From positions 1 to 64,000 of the forward strand of contig DATNJB010000059.1 in the NCBI GenBank assembly GCA_035604135.1: 64,000 bases of DNA. The letters are read 5' to 3'. The position numbers and the translations under genes were made by a program. A model generated the notes under the pieces. The model saw only the letters and a list, made by a program, of their open reading frames with translations. It searched no databases and was not told where the DNA came from. Source of the stretch: Poindextera sp035604135. GTDB taxonomy: Bacteria > Pseudomonadota > Alphaproteobacteria > Caulobacterales > Caulobacteraceae. Below are positions 7,997 through 16,086 of this stretch, piece by piece; position 1 is the stretch's first letter, and every line of letters begins with the position of its first letter.

Positions 7997-8196
7997 CGGG
8001 TTGGATCGTCGACATCGCCGAAGAGATCTGGGGCCTCTTCTTCGACGACCTAGGCTTGGCGATCGCGGCCCTGGTCTGGGTGGCGCTCGTCTGGCTTGGC
8101 GCCCGCTGGCTCGGCCCGGCCGCCGGCCCGGCTCTGTTCGCCGGCCTCGCGCTGATCCTCGTCACCAGCGCCCTCCGCCGCGCCGGCCAACGCTGA
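7993..8196 (+). CDS. Small hypothetical membrane protein
   Basis: A 67-aa product starting at GTG 7993, whose first bases overlap the stop of the preceding membrane protein (GTGA). It begins VTGWIVDIAEEIWGLFFDDLG, an amphipathic stretch, followed by two hydrophobic helices with LAIAALVWVALVWLGARWLG and GPALFAGLALILVTSALRR. Translational coupling suggests an accessory subunit of the 7238 protein. I do not recognise a family. A family B hairpin follows the stop by about 15 nt. Confidence 0.7.
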   Translation: MTGWIVDIAEEIWGLFFDDLGLAIAALVWVALVWLGARWLGPAAGPALFAGLALILVTSALRRAGQR

Positions 8197-8210
8197 CCTC
8201 TCCCTCCCGC

Positions 8211-8239
8211 TCATCCCCGCGGAAGCGGGTCCCGCTTTT
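8211..8239. terminator. Family B hairpin, copy 1 (likely bidirectional terminator)
   Basis: CCCGCGGAAGCGGG folds into a 5-bp GC stem with a GGAA loop, followed by TCCCGCTTTTGCGG. It lies between two convergent genes and follows the first stop codon closely. The same hairpin type occurs at 11577, 18202 and 29010. Confidence 0.6.
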
Positions 8240-8246
8240 GCGGTTG

Positions 8247-9233
8247 CTAGACGACCAGCACGATCTTGCCGGTGTGGTTGCTGTCGTCGAGGCGGGCGTG
8301 GGCCCTGGCCGCTTCGGCGAGGGGGAAGGTCGCATCGACGATGGTCCTCACCTTTCCGGCCTCGATCCACGGCCAGACGATGCGCTCGACCTCGGCCGCG
8401 AGCCGGGCCTTCTCCTCGGCGCCGCGGGGCCGAAGCGTCGAGCCGGTGATCACCGCCCGCTTCTGCATGATGCGGCCGAGGTTGACCTCGACCGACCCGC
8501 CGCCCAGCGTCGCGATCATCACGATCCGCCCACCGATGTTCAGCGCCTCGAGGTTCTTGGCGAAGTAATCGCCGCCGACCATGTCGAGCACCACGTCGAC
8601 GCCACCGGCGTCCTTAGCGACGGCGACGAAGTCGTCCGTGCTCGCATCCACGGCCCTGTCGGCGCCGAGCTTCAGCGCCTCGGCCGCCTTGTCCGAGCCG
8701 CGGCCGGTGGCGATGACCTTCGCGCCCGCCGCCTTGCCCATCTGGATCGCCGTCACCCCGATGCCTGACGTGGCCCCGTGCACCATAAGCGTCTCGCCGG
8801 CCTTCAGCCGGCCGCCCTCGAAGACATTGGTGAAGACGGTGAACACGGTCTCGGGCAGGCCGGCGGCCTCGACCAGGCTCATGCCCTTGGGAACCGGCAG
8901 CGCGTGGCGCGCATCGACGAGCGCGTATTCTGCATAGCCTCCACCGCCCAGGAGCGCGGTCACCGAATCGCCGAGCTTCCAGCGTGGCGCGCCGGCGCTC
9001 AGCGCCGCGACCTCGCCGGCCACCTCGAGGCCCATGGTGTCGGGCGCGCCGGGCGGCGGCGGGTAGAACCCCAGTCGCTGGATCACGTCCGGCCGGTTGA
9101 CGCCGGCCGCGGCGACCTTGATCAGGATCTGGCCTGGGCCGGGCGTCGGCGTCTTGATCCGCACCGGTTTCAGCGCCTCGGGCGGGCCCTTGCCGCCTTC
9201 GACGGCGATCGCGGTCATCTCGTCGGGGATCAT
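8247..9233 (-). CDS. NAD(P)H-quinone oxidoreductase (zinc-independent MDR, PIG3-like)
   Basis: The 328-aa product is a medium-chain reductase of the quinone oxidoreductase/PIG3 type. Family marks are GVNRPDVIQRLGFYPPPPGAPD near residues 47-68, G-L-E-V-A-G-E-V, and the NADPH-binding loop LMVHGATSGIGVTAIQMGKAAGAKV. The catalytic-zinc cysteine and histidines of alcohol dehydrogenases are absent. ATG 9233 is chosen because GGGAGG lies 5 nt upstream; a GTG two codons earlier is possible. PIG3 relatives reduce quinones with NADPH and affect redox balance. It is convergent with the small membrane gene and divergent from the DUF1192 gene. Confidence 0.92.
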   Translation of the reverse strand: MIPDEMTAIAVEGGKGPPEALKPVRIKTPTPGPGQILIKVAAAGVNRPDVIQRLGFYPPPPGAPDTMGLEVAGEVAALSAGAPRWKLGDSVTALLGGGGYAEYALVDARHALPVPKGMSLVEAAGLPETVFTVFTNVFEGGRLKAGETLMVHGATSGIGVTAIQMGKAAGAKVIATGRGSDKAAEALKLGADRAVDASTDDFVAVAKDAGGVDVVLDMVGGDYFAKNLEALNIGGRIVMIATLGGGSVEVNLGRIMQKRAVITGSTLRPRGAEEKARLAAEVERIVWPWIEAGKVRTIVDATFPLAEAARAHARLDDSNHTGKIVLVV

Positions 9234-9317
9234 GGCCACCCTCCCAGGCTTGCGTCATTTGGCGCCTAAGGGTCAGATAGGCGACAATCGAGGCCGAGCG
9301 AAGGGAGGACCCCTTCA

Positions 9318-9518
9318 ATGCTGGAAGAACCGCCTCCGCCGAGACGCGGCCGCGGCGACGCCCTGATCGAGGCCTGCCGCGAGGACCTGGACCTGTTTGC
9401 AATCGAGGAGCTCAGCGAGCGGATCGAGGTGCTCGAAGCGGAAATCCGCCGAGTCCACGCGCAGATGGAGCGCAAGCAGTCCGGCCGCGCGGCCGCCGAT
9501 GCGCTGTTCAAACGATAG
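9318..9518 (+). CDS. DUF1192 family protein
   Basis: A 66-aa protein with a disordered, proline- and arginine-rich start followed by a helix IEELSERIEVLEAEIRRVHAQMERKQSGRAAADALF. This short coiled coil is the hallmark of DUF1192, found next to rcdA in many alphaproteobacteria. No function is proven. It precedes rcdA by about 110 bp in the same direction. Confidence 0.9.
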   Translation: MLEEPPPPRRGRGDALIEACREDLDLFAIEELSERIEVLEAEIRRVHAQMERKQSGRAAADALFKR

Positions 9519-9627
9519 AAACCTCATTGGCGCTAGACTTGTCGTTCGTGCGCGCCTTGGCATGGGGGTTGCAGCTTCGCCCCCCAATGCGCGCAAGCGT
9601 TCCATGGTTTGGGGGGAAGGCGAAGGC

Positions 9628-10146
9628 ATGAGCGATTGGAATGTCGAGCCTTTGCCGGACCAGGCTGGTTGGCGCGCCGGCGTCGTCCTCGACTTCGCGC
9701 GCTCGGAGCTGTTCGACCGGACGTTCCAGGAAGGGATGGCGCTGGTCGAGGAGACGGCGAGCTATCTCGACGGTCCAGGACGCCAGGAATCGAAGTCGCT
9801 CGATCGCCGGCTCGCCCTGGGCTACGCCGGCGAGAGCATGCGGCTGACCACCCGGCTCATGCAGGTCGCTTCGTGGCTCCTGGTGCAGCGGGCGGTGCGC
9901 GAGGGCGAGATGGATCCCGCCCGCGCCTGCGAGGCCCGCTATCGGCTGGGCGGCGAGCGGGCATCGACGGAGCTGCCGCCGCCGGGCCTGCCCGCGGGCC
10001 TGCGCGCGCTCCTCGAGCGCTCGGAGCGGCTCTACGAGCGGGTGCTTCACCTCGATCGGCGCATGTATCTGGACCCGGGCGAGGGCGAACGGCCGCACCC
10101 GGTGCTCTCACAGCTCGAAAAGCTGCAAGCCGCCTTCGGGCGCTAG
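9628..10146 (+). CDS. rcdA: RcdA, ClpXP adaptor for CtrA degradation (DUF1465)
   Basis: The 172-aa product is a DUF1465 protein, the family of RcdA. In Caulobacter, RcdA with CpdR and PopA brings CtrA and other substrates to ClpXP at the cell pole during the G1-S transition. Conserved helices visible are FDRTFQEGMALVEETASYLDGPGRQESKSL and AGESMRLTTRLMQVASWLLVQRAVREGEM. ATG 9628 is the natural start (MSDWNVEPL). The C-terminus ends in a probable disordered helix QLEKLQAAFGR. It is convergent with rpmE, with only 16 nt between stops. Confidence 0.93.
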   Translation: MSDWNVEPLPDQAGWRAGVVLDFARSELFDRTFQEGMALVEETASYLDGPGRQESKSLDRRLALGYAGESMRLTTRLMQVASWLLVQRAVREGEMDPARACEARYRLGGERASTELPPPGLPAGLRALLERSERLYERVLHLDRRMYLDPGEGERPHPVLSQLEKLQAAFGR

Positions 10147-10163
10147 GCGGCGCCGAAGCGCCC
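10138..10163. terminator. Short hairpin between convergent rcdA and rpmE
   Basis: GGGCGCT at 10138-10144 pairs with AGCGCCC at 10157-10163, with the AGGCGGCGCCGA loop between them. TATTTCTT follows on the plus strand. It overlaps both stop codons, so it could serve as a compact two-way terminator. The T-run is weak. Confidence 0.35.
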
Positions 10164-10387
10164 TATTTCTTCAGGAAACCGCCGTATTTGGCCGCGAAGC
10201 GCGAAACGCGCCCGCCGCGGTCGACCAGCGCCTGGTTGCCCCCTGTCCAGGCCGGATGCGTCTTGGGATCGACGTCGAGATGCAGCTCGGCCCCGTCCTT
10301 CCCGTAGGTCGAGCGGGTCCGGTAGGTGGTCCCGTCGGTCATCACCACGGTGATGAAATGGTAGTCGGGATGGGTGTCGGCTTTCAT
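10163..10387 (-). CDS. rpmE: 50S ribosomal protein L31
   Basis: A 74-aa L31 with the alphaproteobacterial pattern MKADTHPDYHFITVVMTDG, TRSTYGKDG, LHLDVDPKTHPAWTGG and SRFAAKYGGFLKK. The CxxC zinc motifs of E. coli L31 are missing, so this is a zinc-independent form, normal for this class. The start ATG 10387 gives the standard length. It is divergent from the methyltransferase-like gene. Confidence 0.96.
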   Translation of the reverse strand: MKADTHPDYHFITVVMTDGTTYRTRSTYGKDGAELHLDVDPKTHPAWTGGNQALVDRGGRVSRFAAKYGGFLKK

Positions 10388-10475
10388 CGTGCGATCGCTC
10401 GGGTGTGCGTGGAGGCCGGCCGCTATACACGAGGGGGCCTCGGCTAGGCAAGGCGCCGGGACCACGTGGGAAGCG

Positions 10476-11576
10476 ATGCGGCGAGGCGACAAGCAGACGA
10501 GACCCGGCCGGGGCGCCAACAGCCGCGTCGCAAAACCGCGCGCCGCGCGCGCGCCGCAACCGGCCCCGCCCACCGGTAAGCCGCTCTTCGTCTTCCTCAC
10601 CGAACCCGGCGTTGCCGATCTGGCGCTGGCCGAGCTGAAGCATCTCAAGCTGGTCCAGCGGCGGGCGCGGCCGCTCCGGCTGAACCTGCGCAGCCACGAC
10701 ATGCTGGTGCTGCCGGCGAGCCTGGTCGATGTCGCCCGCGGCCGTTCGCGTCTCTGCACGAACATGCTCGCCGCGCCGATCTTCGGACGCGGCGCGATCA
10801 CGCCGCGCCAGCTCGACCACCTGGCCGCCGTCTTTCGCACCGGGGGGTATCGGCGGCTGGTGAGCTCGGTCGCTGGCGCCGCGTTCGACCGGCCCGAGCT
10901 GATGCGCTGGCTGGCGCGCGAGCTCGGCCGCCGGGGCGTGGTGCTGGCCGAGGCCGGCCGCGCGATCCGGCTCTTGGTGGTCGACGAGGCGTTCTACTTC
11001 GGCGAGGAACGGCAGAACCATCACGACGCGCCGGGCCGCGCCACGAGCGCGACGCGAAGCGCCGCCCTGCCGCCGACCATCGCCGCCGCCATGGCCTTCG
11101 CCGCCAAGCTGGGCGCAGACGAGACCGTCTGGGACCCGACCGCCGGGACCGGCAACGTGCTGGCCGAAGTGCTGGCGCTCGCGCCAGATGCGGCGCTCGT
11201 GGTGACGGACGTCGACGCCGCGGCGCTCGGCGAGCTCGAGCGGCGCCTGCCGGCGGCAACCAAGCCTTGGACCCGCGTCGCCGACGCGGCCACGGTCGAG
11301 CTCCCCACTCGCACGCTCAGCCTCACCATCGCCAACCTGCCGTTCGGGCGCCGCTATGTGGCGGAGGGGGGCAATCCCGCCTTCTACGCCGCCGTGCTGG
11401 CCAATTCCCTGAAGCACGCGGGCGCGGGCTGGCGCGGCGTCTTCCTCACCAGCGACGCCGCGGCGCTGCGCGACGCCGCGCGCCGCGCGGGGCTCACAAC
11501 GACCGTTGTCGCGGACATCAAGGTCCGCGGCCTCGCCGCCACGATCTGGCGCGTCGAGCGGCCAGACCGAACCTAG
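10476..11576 (+). CDS. THUMP/UPF0020-like RNA methyltransferase domain protein
   Basis: From ATG 10476 the product has 366 aa. The N-terminal 30 residues are basic and rich in Arg/Pro; a THUMP-like part follows (FVFLTEPGVADLALAELKHL to about residue 170). The C-terminal half is a Rossmann methyltransferase with the SAM-binding motif VWDPTAGTGNVLAEVLAL (about 210-227) and the catalytic-type motif IANLPFGRR, the NPPF equivalent used for base N-methylation. These features resemble Trm14/RlmL-type guanine-N2 methyltransferases, so it is likely to modify tRNA or rRNA. The exact target is unknown. Confidence 0.8.
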   Translation: MRRGDKQTRPGRGANSRVAKPRAARAPQPAPPTGKPLFVFLTEPGVADLALAELKHLKLVQRRARPLRLNLRSHDMLVLPASLVDVARGRSRLCTNMLAAPIFGRGAITPRQLDHLAAVFRTGGYRRLVSSVAGAAFDRPELMRWLARELGRRGVVLAEAGRAIRLLVVDEAFYFGEERQNHHDAPGRATSATRSAALPPTIAAAMAFAAKLGADETVWDPTAGTGNVLAEVLALAPDAALVVTDVDAAALGELERRLPAATKPWTRVADAATVELPTRTLSLTIANLPFGRRYVAEGGNPAFYAAVLANSLKHAGAGWRGVFLTSDAAALRDAARRAGLTTTVVADIKVRGLAATIWRVERPDRT

Positions 11577-11610
11577 CCCCCGTTCTCCCGCGCAGCGGGA
11601 CCAAAGTTTT
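11577..11610. terminator. Family B hairpin, copy 2
   Basis: CTCCCGCGCAGCGGGACC folds as CCCGC/GCGGG and is followed by AAAGTTTT. It starts directly after the methyltransferase stop codon and runs into the next family A repeat, as do copies 3 and 4. Confidence 0.5.
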
Positions 11611-11717
11611 CAACCACGAAGGACACAAAGGACACGAAGAGGCAGCGATGGCTGCTGCGCGGCGGCTGGCGCAGGTCCTTCGCGCCCTTAGTGTCCTTCG
11701 TGTCCTTTGTGGTTCAA
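11610..11717. repeat. Family A inverted repeat, copy 3
   Basis: The left arm is TCAACCACGAAGG, ACACAAAGG, ACACGAAG. The right arm is CTTCGTGTCC then TTTGTGGTTCAA. This is nearly the same unit set as copy 2 at 4421, but with a different loop. It separates convergent genes (RNA methyltransferase-like and suhB). Confidence 0.88.
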
Positions 11718-11756
11718 TTCGATCTGGCCGCTGCGCGGCGTTTCCAAGAGGAGGCC

Positions 11757-12551
11757 CTACGCCGCCGCCTTGATCCGCTGGAGCATCTGTCTGTGCAGTT
11801 CGGCGTTGGCGGCGCAGACGGAGCCGGTGTTCAGCGGATCGTCGCCGCCATCGGCGTCGGAGATCACCCCGCCCGCTTCGGTGACCAGCAGCACGCCGGC
11901 GGCCAGGTCCCATTTGCTCGGGCCGCGCTCCCAGAAGCCGTCGAATCGACCAGCCGCCACGTAGGCCAGATCGAGCGCGGCCGAGCCGAAGCGGCGGACG
12001 CCGGCCACCTTCTGCGCGATCTGGTGCAGCTCCTTCAGGAACGCCGCATGGCCGGCGCGGCCCATGAACGGGATGCCGGTGGCCAGCACCGCCTCGCCCA
12101 GGTCGCGGCGGGCGGCCACGCGCAGGCGCTTGTCGTTCAGGAAGGCGCCGCGGCCCTTCTCGGCCCAGAACATCTCGTTGCTGATCGGGTTGTAGGTGAC
12201 GCCGGCGACGATCTCATTGTCGCGTTCCAGGGCGACGGTGATCGACCAGTGCGGGATCGCGTGCAGGAAGTTGGTGGTGCCGTCGAGCGGATCGACGATC
12301 CAGGTGTGGGTCTTGTCGGTCCCGGGGATGTGCCCCCGCTCTTCGCCGATGAAGCCATAGCCGGGCCGGGCGGCCAAGAGCGCCTCGAACATCGTCTGCT
12401 CGGCCCTCAGGTCGGCGGCCGAGACGTAGTCGGCCGGTCCCTTCTTCGAGACCTGCAACTCGCCCACTTCGCCGAAGTCGCGGTTCAGCCCGCGCGCGGC
12501 CTTGCGCACGGCGGCGGTCATCACTTTCAGCAGGGCCGATTGCGTTGTCAT
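11757..12551 (-). CDS. suhB: Inositol monophosphatase family protein (SuhB)
   Basis: A 264-aa Mg-dependent phosphatase of the inositol monophosphatase family. Metal-binding motifs are all visible: GEERGH (Glu near residue 75), WIVDPLDGTTNFLHAIPHWS (near 93-112), and the C-terminal WDLAAGVLLVTEAGGVISD. It cleaves inositol-1-phosphate and related sugar phosphates; in E. coli SuhB also assists rRNA antitermination and ribosome assembly. It lies 8 nt downstream of efp in the same direction, so the two are co-transcribed, placing it with translation genes. Confidence 0.95.
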   Translation of the reverse strand: MTTQSALLKVMTAAVRKAARGLNRDFGEVGELQVSKKGPADYVSAADLRAEQTMFEALLAARPGYGFIGEERGHIPGTDKTHTWIVDPLDGTTNFLHAIPHWSITVALERDNEIVAGVTYNPISNEMFWAEKGRGAFLNDKRLRVAARRDLGEAVLATGIPFMGRAGHAAFLKELHQIAQKVAGVRRFGSAALDLAYVAAGRFDGFWERGPSKWDLAAGVLLVTEAGGVISDADGGDDPLNTGSVCAANAELHRQMLQRIKAAA

Positions 12552-12559
12552 CGCCGGCC

Positions 12560-13126
12560 CTAGTCCGCGCGACGCAGGTACTCGCCCGTCTCCGTCGAGA
12601 CCACCACCCGTTCGCCGGTTCCCATGTAGGGCGGGATCATCACCCGCATGCCGTTCGACGCCTTCGCCGGCTTGTAAGACGAGGACGCCGTCTGCCCCTT
12701 CACCACCGCGTCGGCCTCGACGATCTCGAGCACCACCGTGTCCGGCAGCTCGATGCCGATCGGCCGCTCCTCGTAGAACTCGAGCACGACGGTCATGCCG
12801 TCCTGCAGGTACTGGGCGCGCTCGTCGCCGACGAAGTCCTTGGCAAGCTCGATCTGGTCGTAGGTCTTGGTGTCCATGAACACCAGCATGTCGTCGTTGG
12901 CGTAGAGGTACTGGAAGTCCTTCTGCTCCAGCGTCACACGCTCGACGGTATCGGAGGAGCGGAAGCGCTCGTTCAGCTTGCGGCCGTCGAGCAGGTTCTT
13001 CAGCTCCACCTGCGCAAACGCGCCGCCCTTGCCGGGCTTCACGTGCGCGGTCTTGACCGCCATCCAGAGGCCGCCCACGTGCTCGATCACGTTGCCGGGC
13101 TTGATCGCGTTTCCGTTGATTTTCAT
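12560..13126 (-). CDS. efp: Elongation factor P
   Basis: A 188-aa EF-P with three beta-barrel domains. It relieves ribosome stalling at polyproline stretches. The domain-I loop VKPGKGGAFAQVELKNLLDG carries the lysine at the tip (GKGG) that EpmA would beta-lysylate. The C-terminal signature of the last domain is present, ending IPPYMGTGERVVVSTETGEYLRRAD. It heads the efp-suhB operon. Confidence 0.97.
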   Translation of the reverse strand: MKINGNAIKPGNVIEHVGGLWMAVKTAHVKPGKGGAFAQVELKNLLDGRKLNERFRSSDTVERVTLEQKDFQYLYANDDMLVFMDTKTYDQIELAKDFVGDERAQYLQDGMTVVLEFYEERPIGIELPDTVVLEIVEADAVVKGQTASSSYKPAKASNGMRVMIPPYMGTGERVVVSTETGEYLRRAD

Positions 13127-13210
13127 GCTTCGCTTGGGGTGTGGGAGGCGGGGGCGCTTAAGGGCGCGGGAACCTATCGGCGGCCGTTCGCGAAGGCAAG
13201 GCGAAGCCGA

Positions 13211-13840
13211 TCAAGCCGCCCCAAACGCCGCGTTGAATGCGCGGACGGCCGCAGCCGGCCCGCCCGGATAGCGCCACACGCCCGACGAGACGGCGAGGAA
13301 ATCGGCCCCAGCCTCGATCAGCGGGCGGCAGTTTTCCACCGTGATGCCGCCGATGGCGACGCACGGCGTCTGCATGATGTCCTGCCAGTCGGTCAGCAGT
13401 TCGAGGTCGGGATGGCCGATCGTTTCCTTGGTGGCGGTCGGGAAGAAGGCGCCGAAGGCGACGTAGTCACAGCCGGCCTCGGCCGCCTCCATCGCCAGGT
13501 GACGGCTGTCGTGGCAGGTGACGCCGACGACGCGGTCGCGCCCGACGATCCGGCGCGCTTCGGCGTAAGGCGCATCGTCCTGGCCGATGTGTACGCCGTC
13601 CAGCCCCATCTGGGCGGCGAGATCGGGCCGGTCGTTGAGGATCACCGCGACGCCCTTGGCCCGGGCGATGGGAGCGAGCGCGCGGCAGGCCGCGATGATC
13701 GCATCGTCGCTCGCCGGCTTCAGGCGGATCTGCAGCGCGGCAACGTCGCCGGCGTCGAGAGCGGCGTTCAGCGTCCCGGCGAACGCCGCCAGGTCGTCGA
13801 TGACCGGCGGAGTGATGAGATAGAGGCGGCAGGACGCCAA
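13211..13840 (-). CDS. thiE: Thiamine phosphate synthase
   Basis: A TIM-barrel protein of 209 aa that joins HMP-pyrophosphate and the thiazole phosphate to make thiamine phosphate. Diagnostic motifs are RLYLITPP at the N-terminus, LQIRLK, NDRPDLAAQMGLDGVHIGQDD, VGVTCHDSRH and the phosphate-binding FLAVSSGVW. The start is a TTG at 13840, 5 nt after the fba stop; the upstream in-frame extension would lie inside fba. It is the last gene of the gap-pgk-fba-thiE set. Confidence 0.92.
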   Translation of the reverse strand: MASCRLYLITPPVIDDLAAFAGTLNAALDAGDVAALQIRLKPASDDAIIAACRALAPIARAKGVAVILNDRPDLAAQMGLDGVHIGQDDAPYAEARRIVGRDRVVGVTCHDSRHLAMEAAEAGCDYVAFGAFFPTATKETIGHPDLELLTDWQDIMQTPCVAIGGITVENCRPLIEAGADFLAVSSGVWRYPGGPAAAVRAFNAAFGAA

Positions 13841-13845
13841 GGGGC

Positions 13846-14865
13846 TCAGGCCGCCTTCTCCAGGCCCTCGTCCCAGCGGCCGAGGGTGGCCAGGCTGTTC
13901 ATCCTGGCGCGGTGGGCGAAGGCGCGTTGGGCGGCGGCGGTGTTCTCCGGCCGCCCCCGCCAGGCGCTCTGCGGCGCGTGCTGCAGCGCGCGGCCGTAGG
14001 AGAAGGTGAGCCGCCAGGGCAGCCCGCCTAATCTGTTCATCGCATCCAGATGGGCCGTGGCCGCTTCGTCGCTCTGTCCGCCTGAAAGGAAGGCGATGCC
14101 GGGGACGGCGCCGGGCACGCAGGCCTTCAGCGTCGCGACCGTACGCCGCGCCACCTCCTCGACCGAGGCCTGGACCGGGCAGTCCTGGCCAGAGACGACC
14201 ATGTTGGGCTTCAGCACCATGCCCTCGAGCGCCACGCGCTGCTCGAAGAGCGCGTCGAACACCGCGTGCAGCGTGAGCCGCGTCGCCGCCTCGCAGGCCT
14301 CGATCGTGTGGTCGCCATCCATCAGGACCTCGGGCTCGACGATGGGCGTGACGCCCTTGTCCTGGCATATCGCCGCATAGCGGGCGAGCGCATGGGCGTT
14401 GGCCTCAACCGCGCCCCAGCTCGGCTTGCCGTCGCCGATGAAGAGGGTCGCGCGCCATTTCGCGAACCGCGCGCCGCGCGCGTGATCCTTGGCCAGCTGG
14501 TCGCCCAGGCCGTCCAGGCCCTCGGTCACCGTCTCGCCCGGGAAGCCGGGCAGGGGCTTTGCGCCCGCATCGACCTTGATGCCCGGAACCGCGCCGGCCC
14601 GCTTGATCAGCTCGACCAGCGGCGTCCCGTCGGCCGCGTCCTGATAGAGGGTCTCGCGGAAGAGGATGACGCCGGAGACGTGCGCCATGCCCTCGCTCGC
14701 GCGGAACAAGAGTTCGCGATAGTCGCGCCGGTTCTGTTCGGTGTTCGTAACCCCGATGGCTTCGAAGCGCTTTTGGATGGTGCCCGTGGATTCGTCCGCC
14801 GCCAGGATGCCCTTGCCGGGCGCGACCATCTTGTTCGCGACGGCGTTCAGCGCCTCCAGATCCAT
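13846..14865 (-). CDS. fba: Class I fructose-bisphosphate aldolase
   Basis: A 339-aa class I (Schiff-base) aldolase that splits fructose-1,6-bisphosphate into dihydroxyacetone phosphate and glyceraldehyde-3-phosphate. Motifs include GILAADESTGTIQKRF near residues 18-33, KVDAGAKPLPG, the Schiff-base lysine in GMVLKPNMV, and FLSGGQSDEAATAHL. ATG 14865 is chosen because AGGGA lies 6 nt upstream. The final WDEGLEKAA is unlike the vertebrate tyrosine tail. It lies between pgk and thiE in one transcription unit. Confidence 0.95.
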   Translation of the reverse strand: MDLEALNAVANKMVAPGKGILAADESTGTIQKRFEAIGVTNTEQNRRDYRELLFRASEGMAHVSGVILFRETLYQDAADGTPLVELIKRAGAVPGIKVDAGAKPLPGFPGETVTEGLDGLGDQLAKDHARGARFAKWRATLFIGDGKPSWGAVEANAHALARYAAICQDKGVTPIVEPEVLMDGDHTIEACEAATRLTLHAVFDALFEQRVALEGMVLKPNMVVSGQDCPVQASVEEVARRTVATLKACVPGAVPGIAFLSGGQSDEAATAHLDAMNRLGGLPWRLTFSYGRALQHAPQSAWRGRPENTAAAQRAFAHRARMNSLATLGRWDEGLEKAA

Positions 14866-14881
14866 CTTTGGTCCCTTCGTT

Positions 14882-16072
14882 CTAGTGTTCCAATGCGGCC
14901 ACGCCGGGCAGCGTCTTGCCTTCCATCCATTCAAGGAACGCGCCGCCCGCCGTCGAGACGAAGGTGAAGTCCTTGCAGACGCCGGCCGCGTTCAGGGCCG
15001 AGAGCGTATCACCGCCGCCGGCGACCGCCACCAGCTTGCCTGCCTTGGCCAGCGCCGCGGCGTGGCGCGCGGCGGCCAGCGTCCCACGGTCGAACGGCGG
15101 CACCTCGAACACGCCCAGCGGTCCGTTCCAGATCAAGGTCTTCGACGAATCCATCGCGTGGCACAGCCGCTCCACCGTCTCCGGGCCGGCGTCGAGGATG
15201 CGCTCGTGGTCGTCCAGCTCGCCCAGGCCGCGCACGCGCGCGGCCGCAACAGGCTGCGCCTGCTCGCCGACCACGATGTCGATGGGCAGCAAGAGTTCGC
15301 AGTGATTTCGACCGGCGGCGCGCACGATGCTGCGCGCTTCGTCGGCCAGCTCCTTCTCGCAATAGGAGGCGCCGACCTCCCAGCCTTGCGCGTAGAGGAA
15401 GGTGTTGGCCATGCCGCCGCCGATGGCCAGGCGGTCGAGCTTGCTGACCAGGTGGGTCAAGAGGTCGATCTTGCTCGAGACCTTCGAGCCGCCGACGATG
15501 CCCATCACCGGCCGCTCGGGGTGGCCGAGCGCGCGGTCGAGCGCGGCCAGCTCGCGACGCATGTCCTCGCCGGCGTAGGCGGGCAACAGGTGCGCCAGCG
15601 CGTCGATCGAGGCATGGGCGCGGTGCGAGGCGGAGAAGGCGTCGTTGACGTAGAGATCGCCCAGGACGGCGAGCTTCCTGGCGAAGTCCACGTCGTCGGC
15701 TTCCTCGCCCGCGCGGTAGCGCAGGTTCTCGAGCAACAGCACCCCGCCGGGCTTTAAGAACCCTTCGGCCCGCTCGGCGACCTCGCCGATGCAGTCGTCG
15801 GCGAACGCGACCGGCACGCCCAAGAGCTTCGACAGCGGCTCGACGACGGGTTTAAGACTCATCGAGGGCACGCGCTTGCCTTTCGGCCGGTCGAAGTGGC
15901 TGATCAGGATGGTCTTCGCGCCGGCTTTGCGCAGCACGTTGATGGTCGGCAACGCGGCCTTCAGGCGGGTGTCGTCTGTGATCTGCCCGTCGTGCAGCGG
16001 CACGTTGAAGTCGACCCGCACCAGCGCCCGCTTGCCGGTAAGGTCGACCTGGTCGAGCGTCCGGAAGGTCAC
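14882..16072 (-). CDS. pgk: Phosphoglycerate kinase
   Basis: A 396-aa enzyme with GTG start at 16072, 14 nt after the gap stop codon. It transfers phosphate from 1,3-bisphosphoglycerate to ADP. Conserved parts are RALVRVDFNVPLHDGQITDDTR, HFDRPKGKRV, LLLENLRYRAGEE, DAFSASHRAHAS, MGIVGGSKVSSKIDLL and the nucleotide loop VAVAGGGDTLSAL. The length equals the family norm. A longer in-frame reading upstream would overlap gap and is not needed. Confidence 0.96.
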   Translation of the reverse strand: MTFRTLDQVDLTGKRALVRVDFNVPLHDGQITDDTRLKAALPTINVLRKAGAKTILISHFDRPKGKRVPSMSLKPVVEPLSKLLGVPVAFADDCIGEVAERAEGFLKPGGVLLLENLRYRAGEEADDVDFARKLAVLGDLYVNDAFSASHRAHASIDALAHLLPAYAGEDMRRELAALDRALGHPERPVMGIVGGSKVSSKIDLLTHLVSKLDRLAIGGGMANTFLYAQGWEVGASYCEKELADEARSIVRAAGRNHCELLLPIDIVVGEQAQPVAAARVRGLGELDDHERILDAGPETVERLCHAMDSSKTLIWNGPLGVFEVPPFDRGTLAAARHAAALAKAGKLVAVAGGGDTLSALNAAGVCKDFTFVSTAGGAFLEWMEGKTLPGVAALEH

Positions 16073-16086
16073 GGGGCTCAGGGCCT

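Noticed and set aside
14266..14967. Plus-strand frame of 233 residues within fba and the pgk end
   Set aside because: It is antisense to fba, with no start signal or family.
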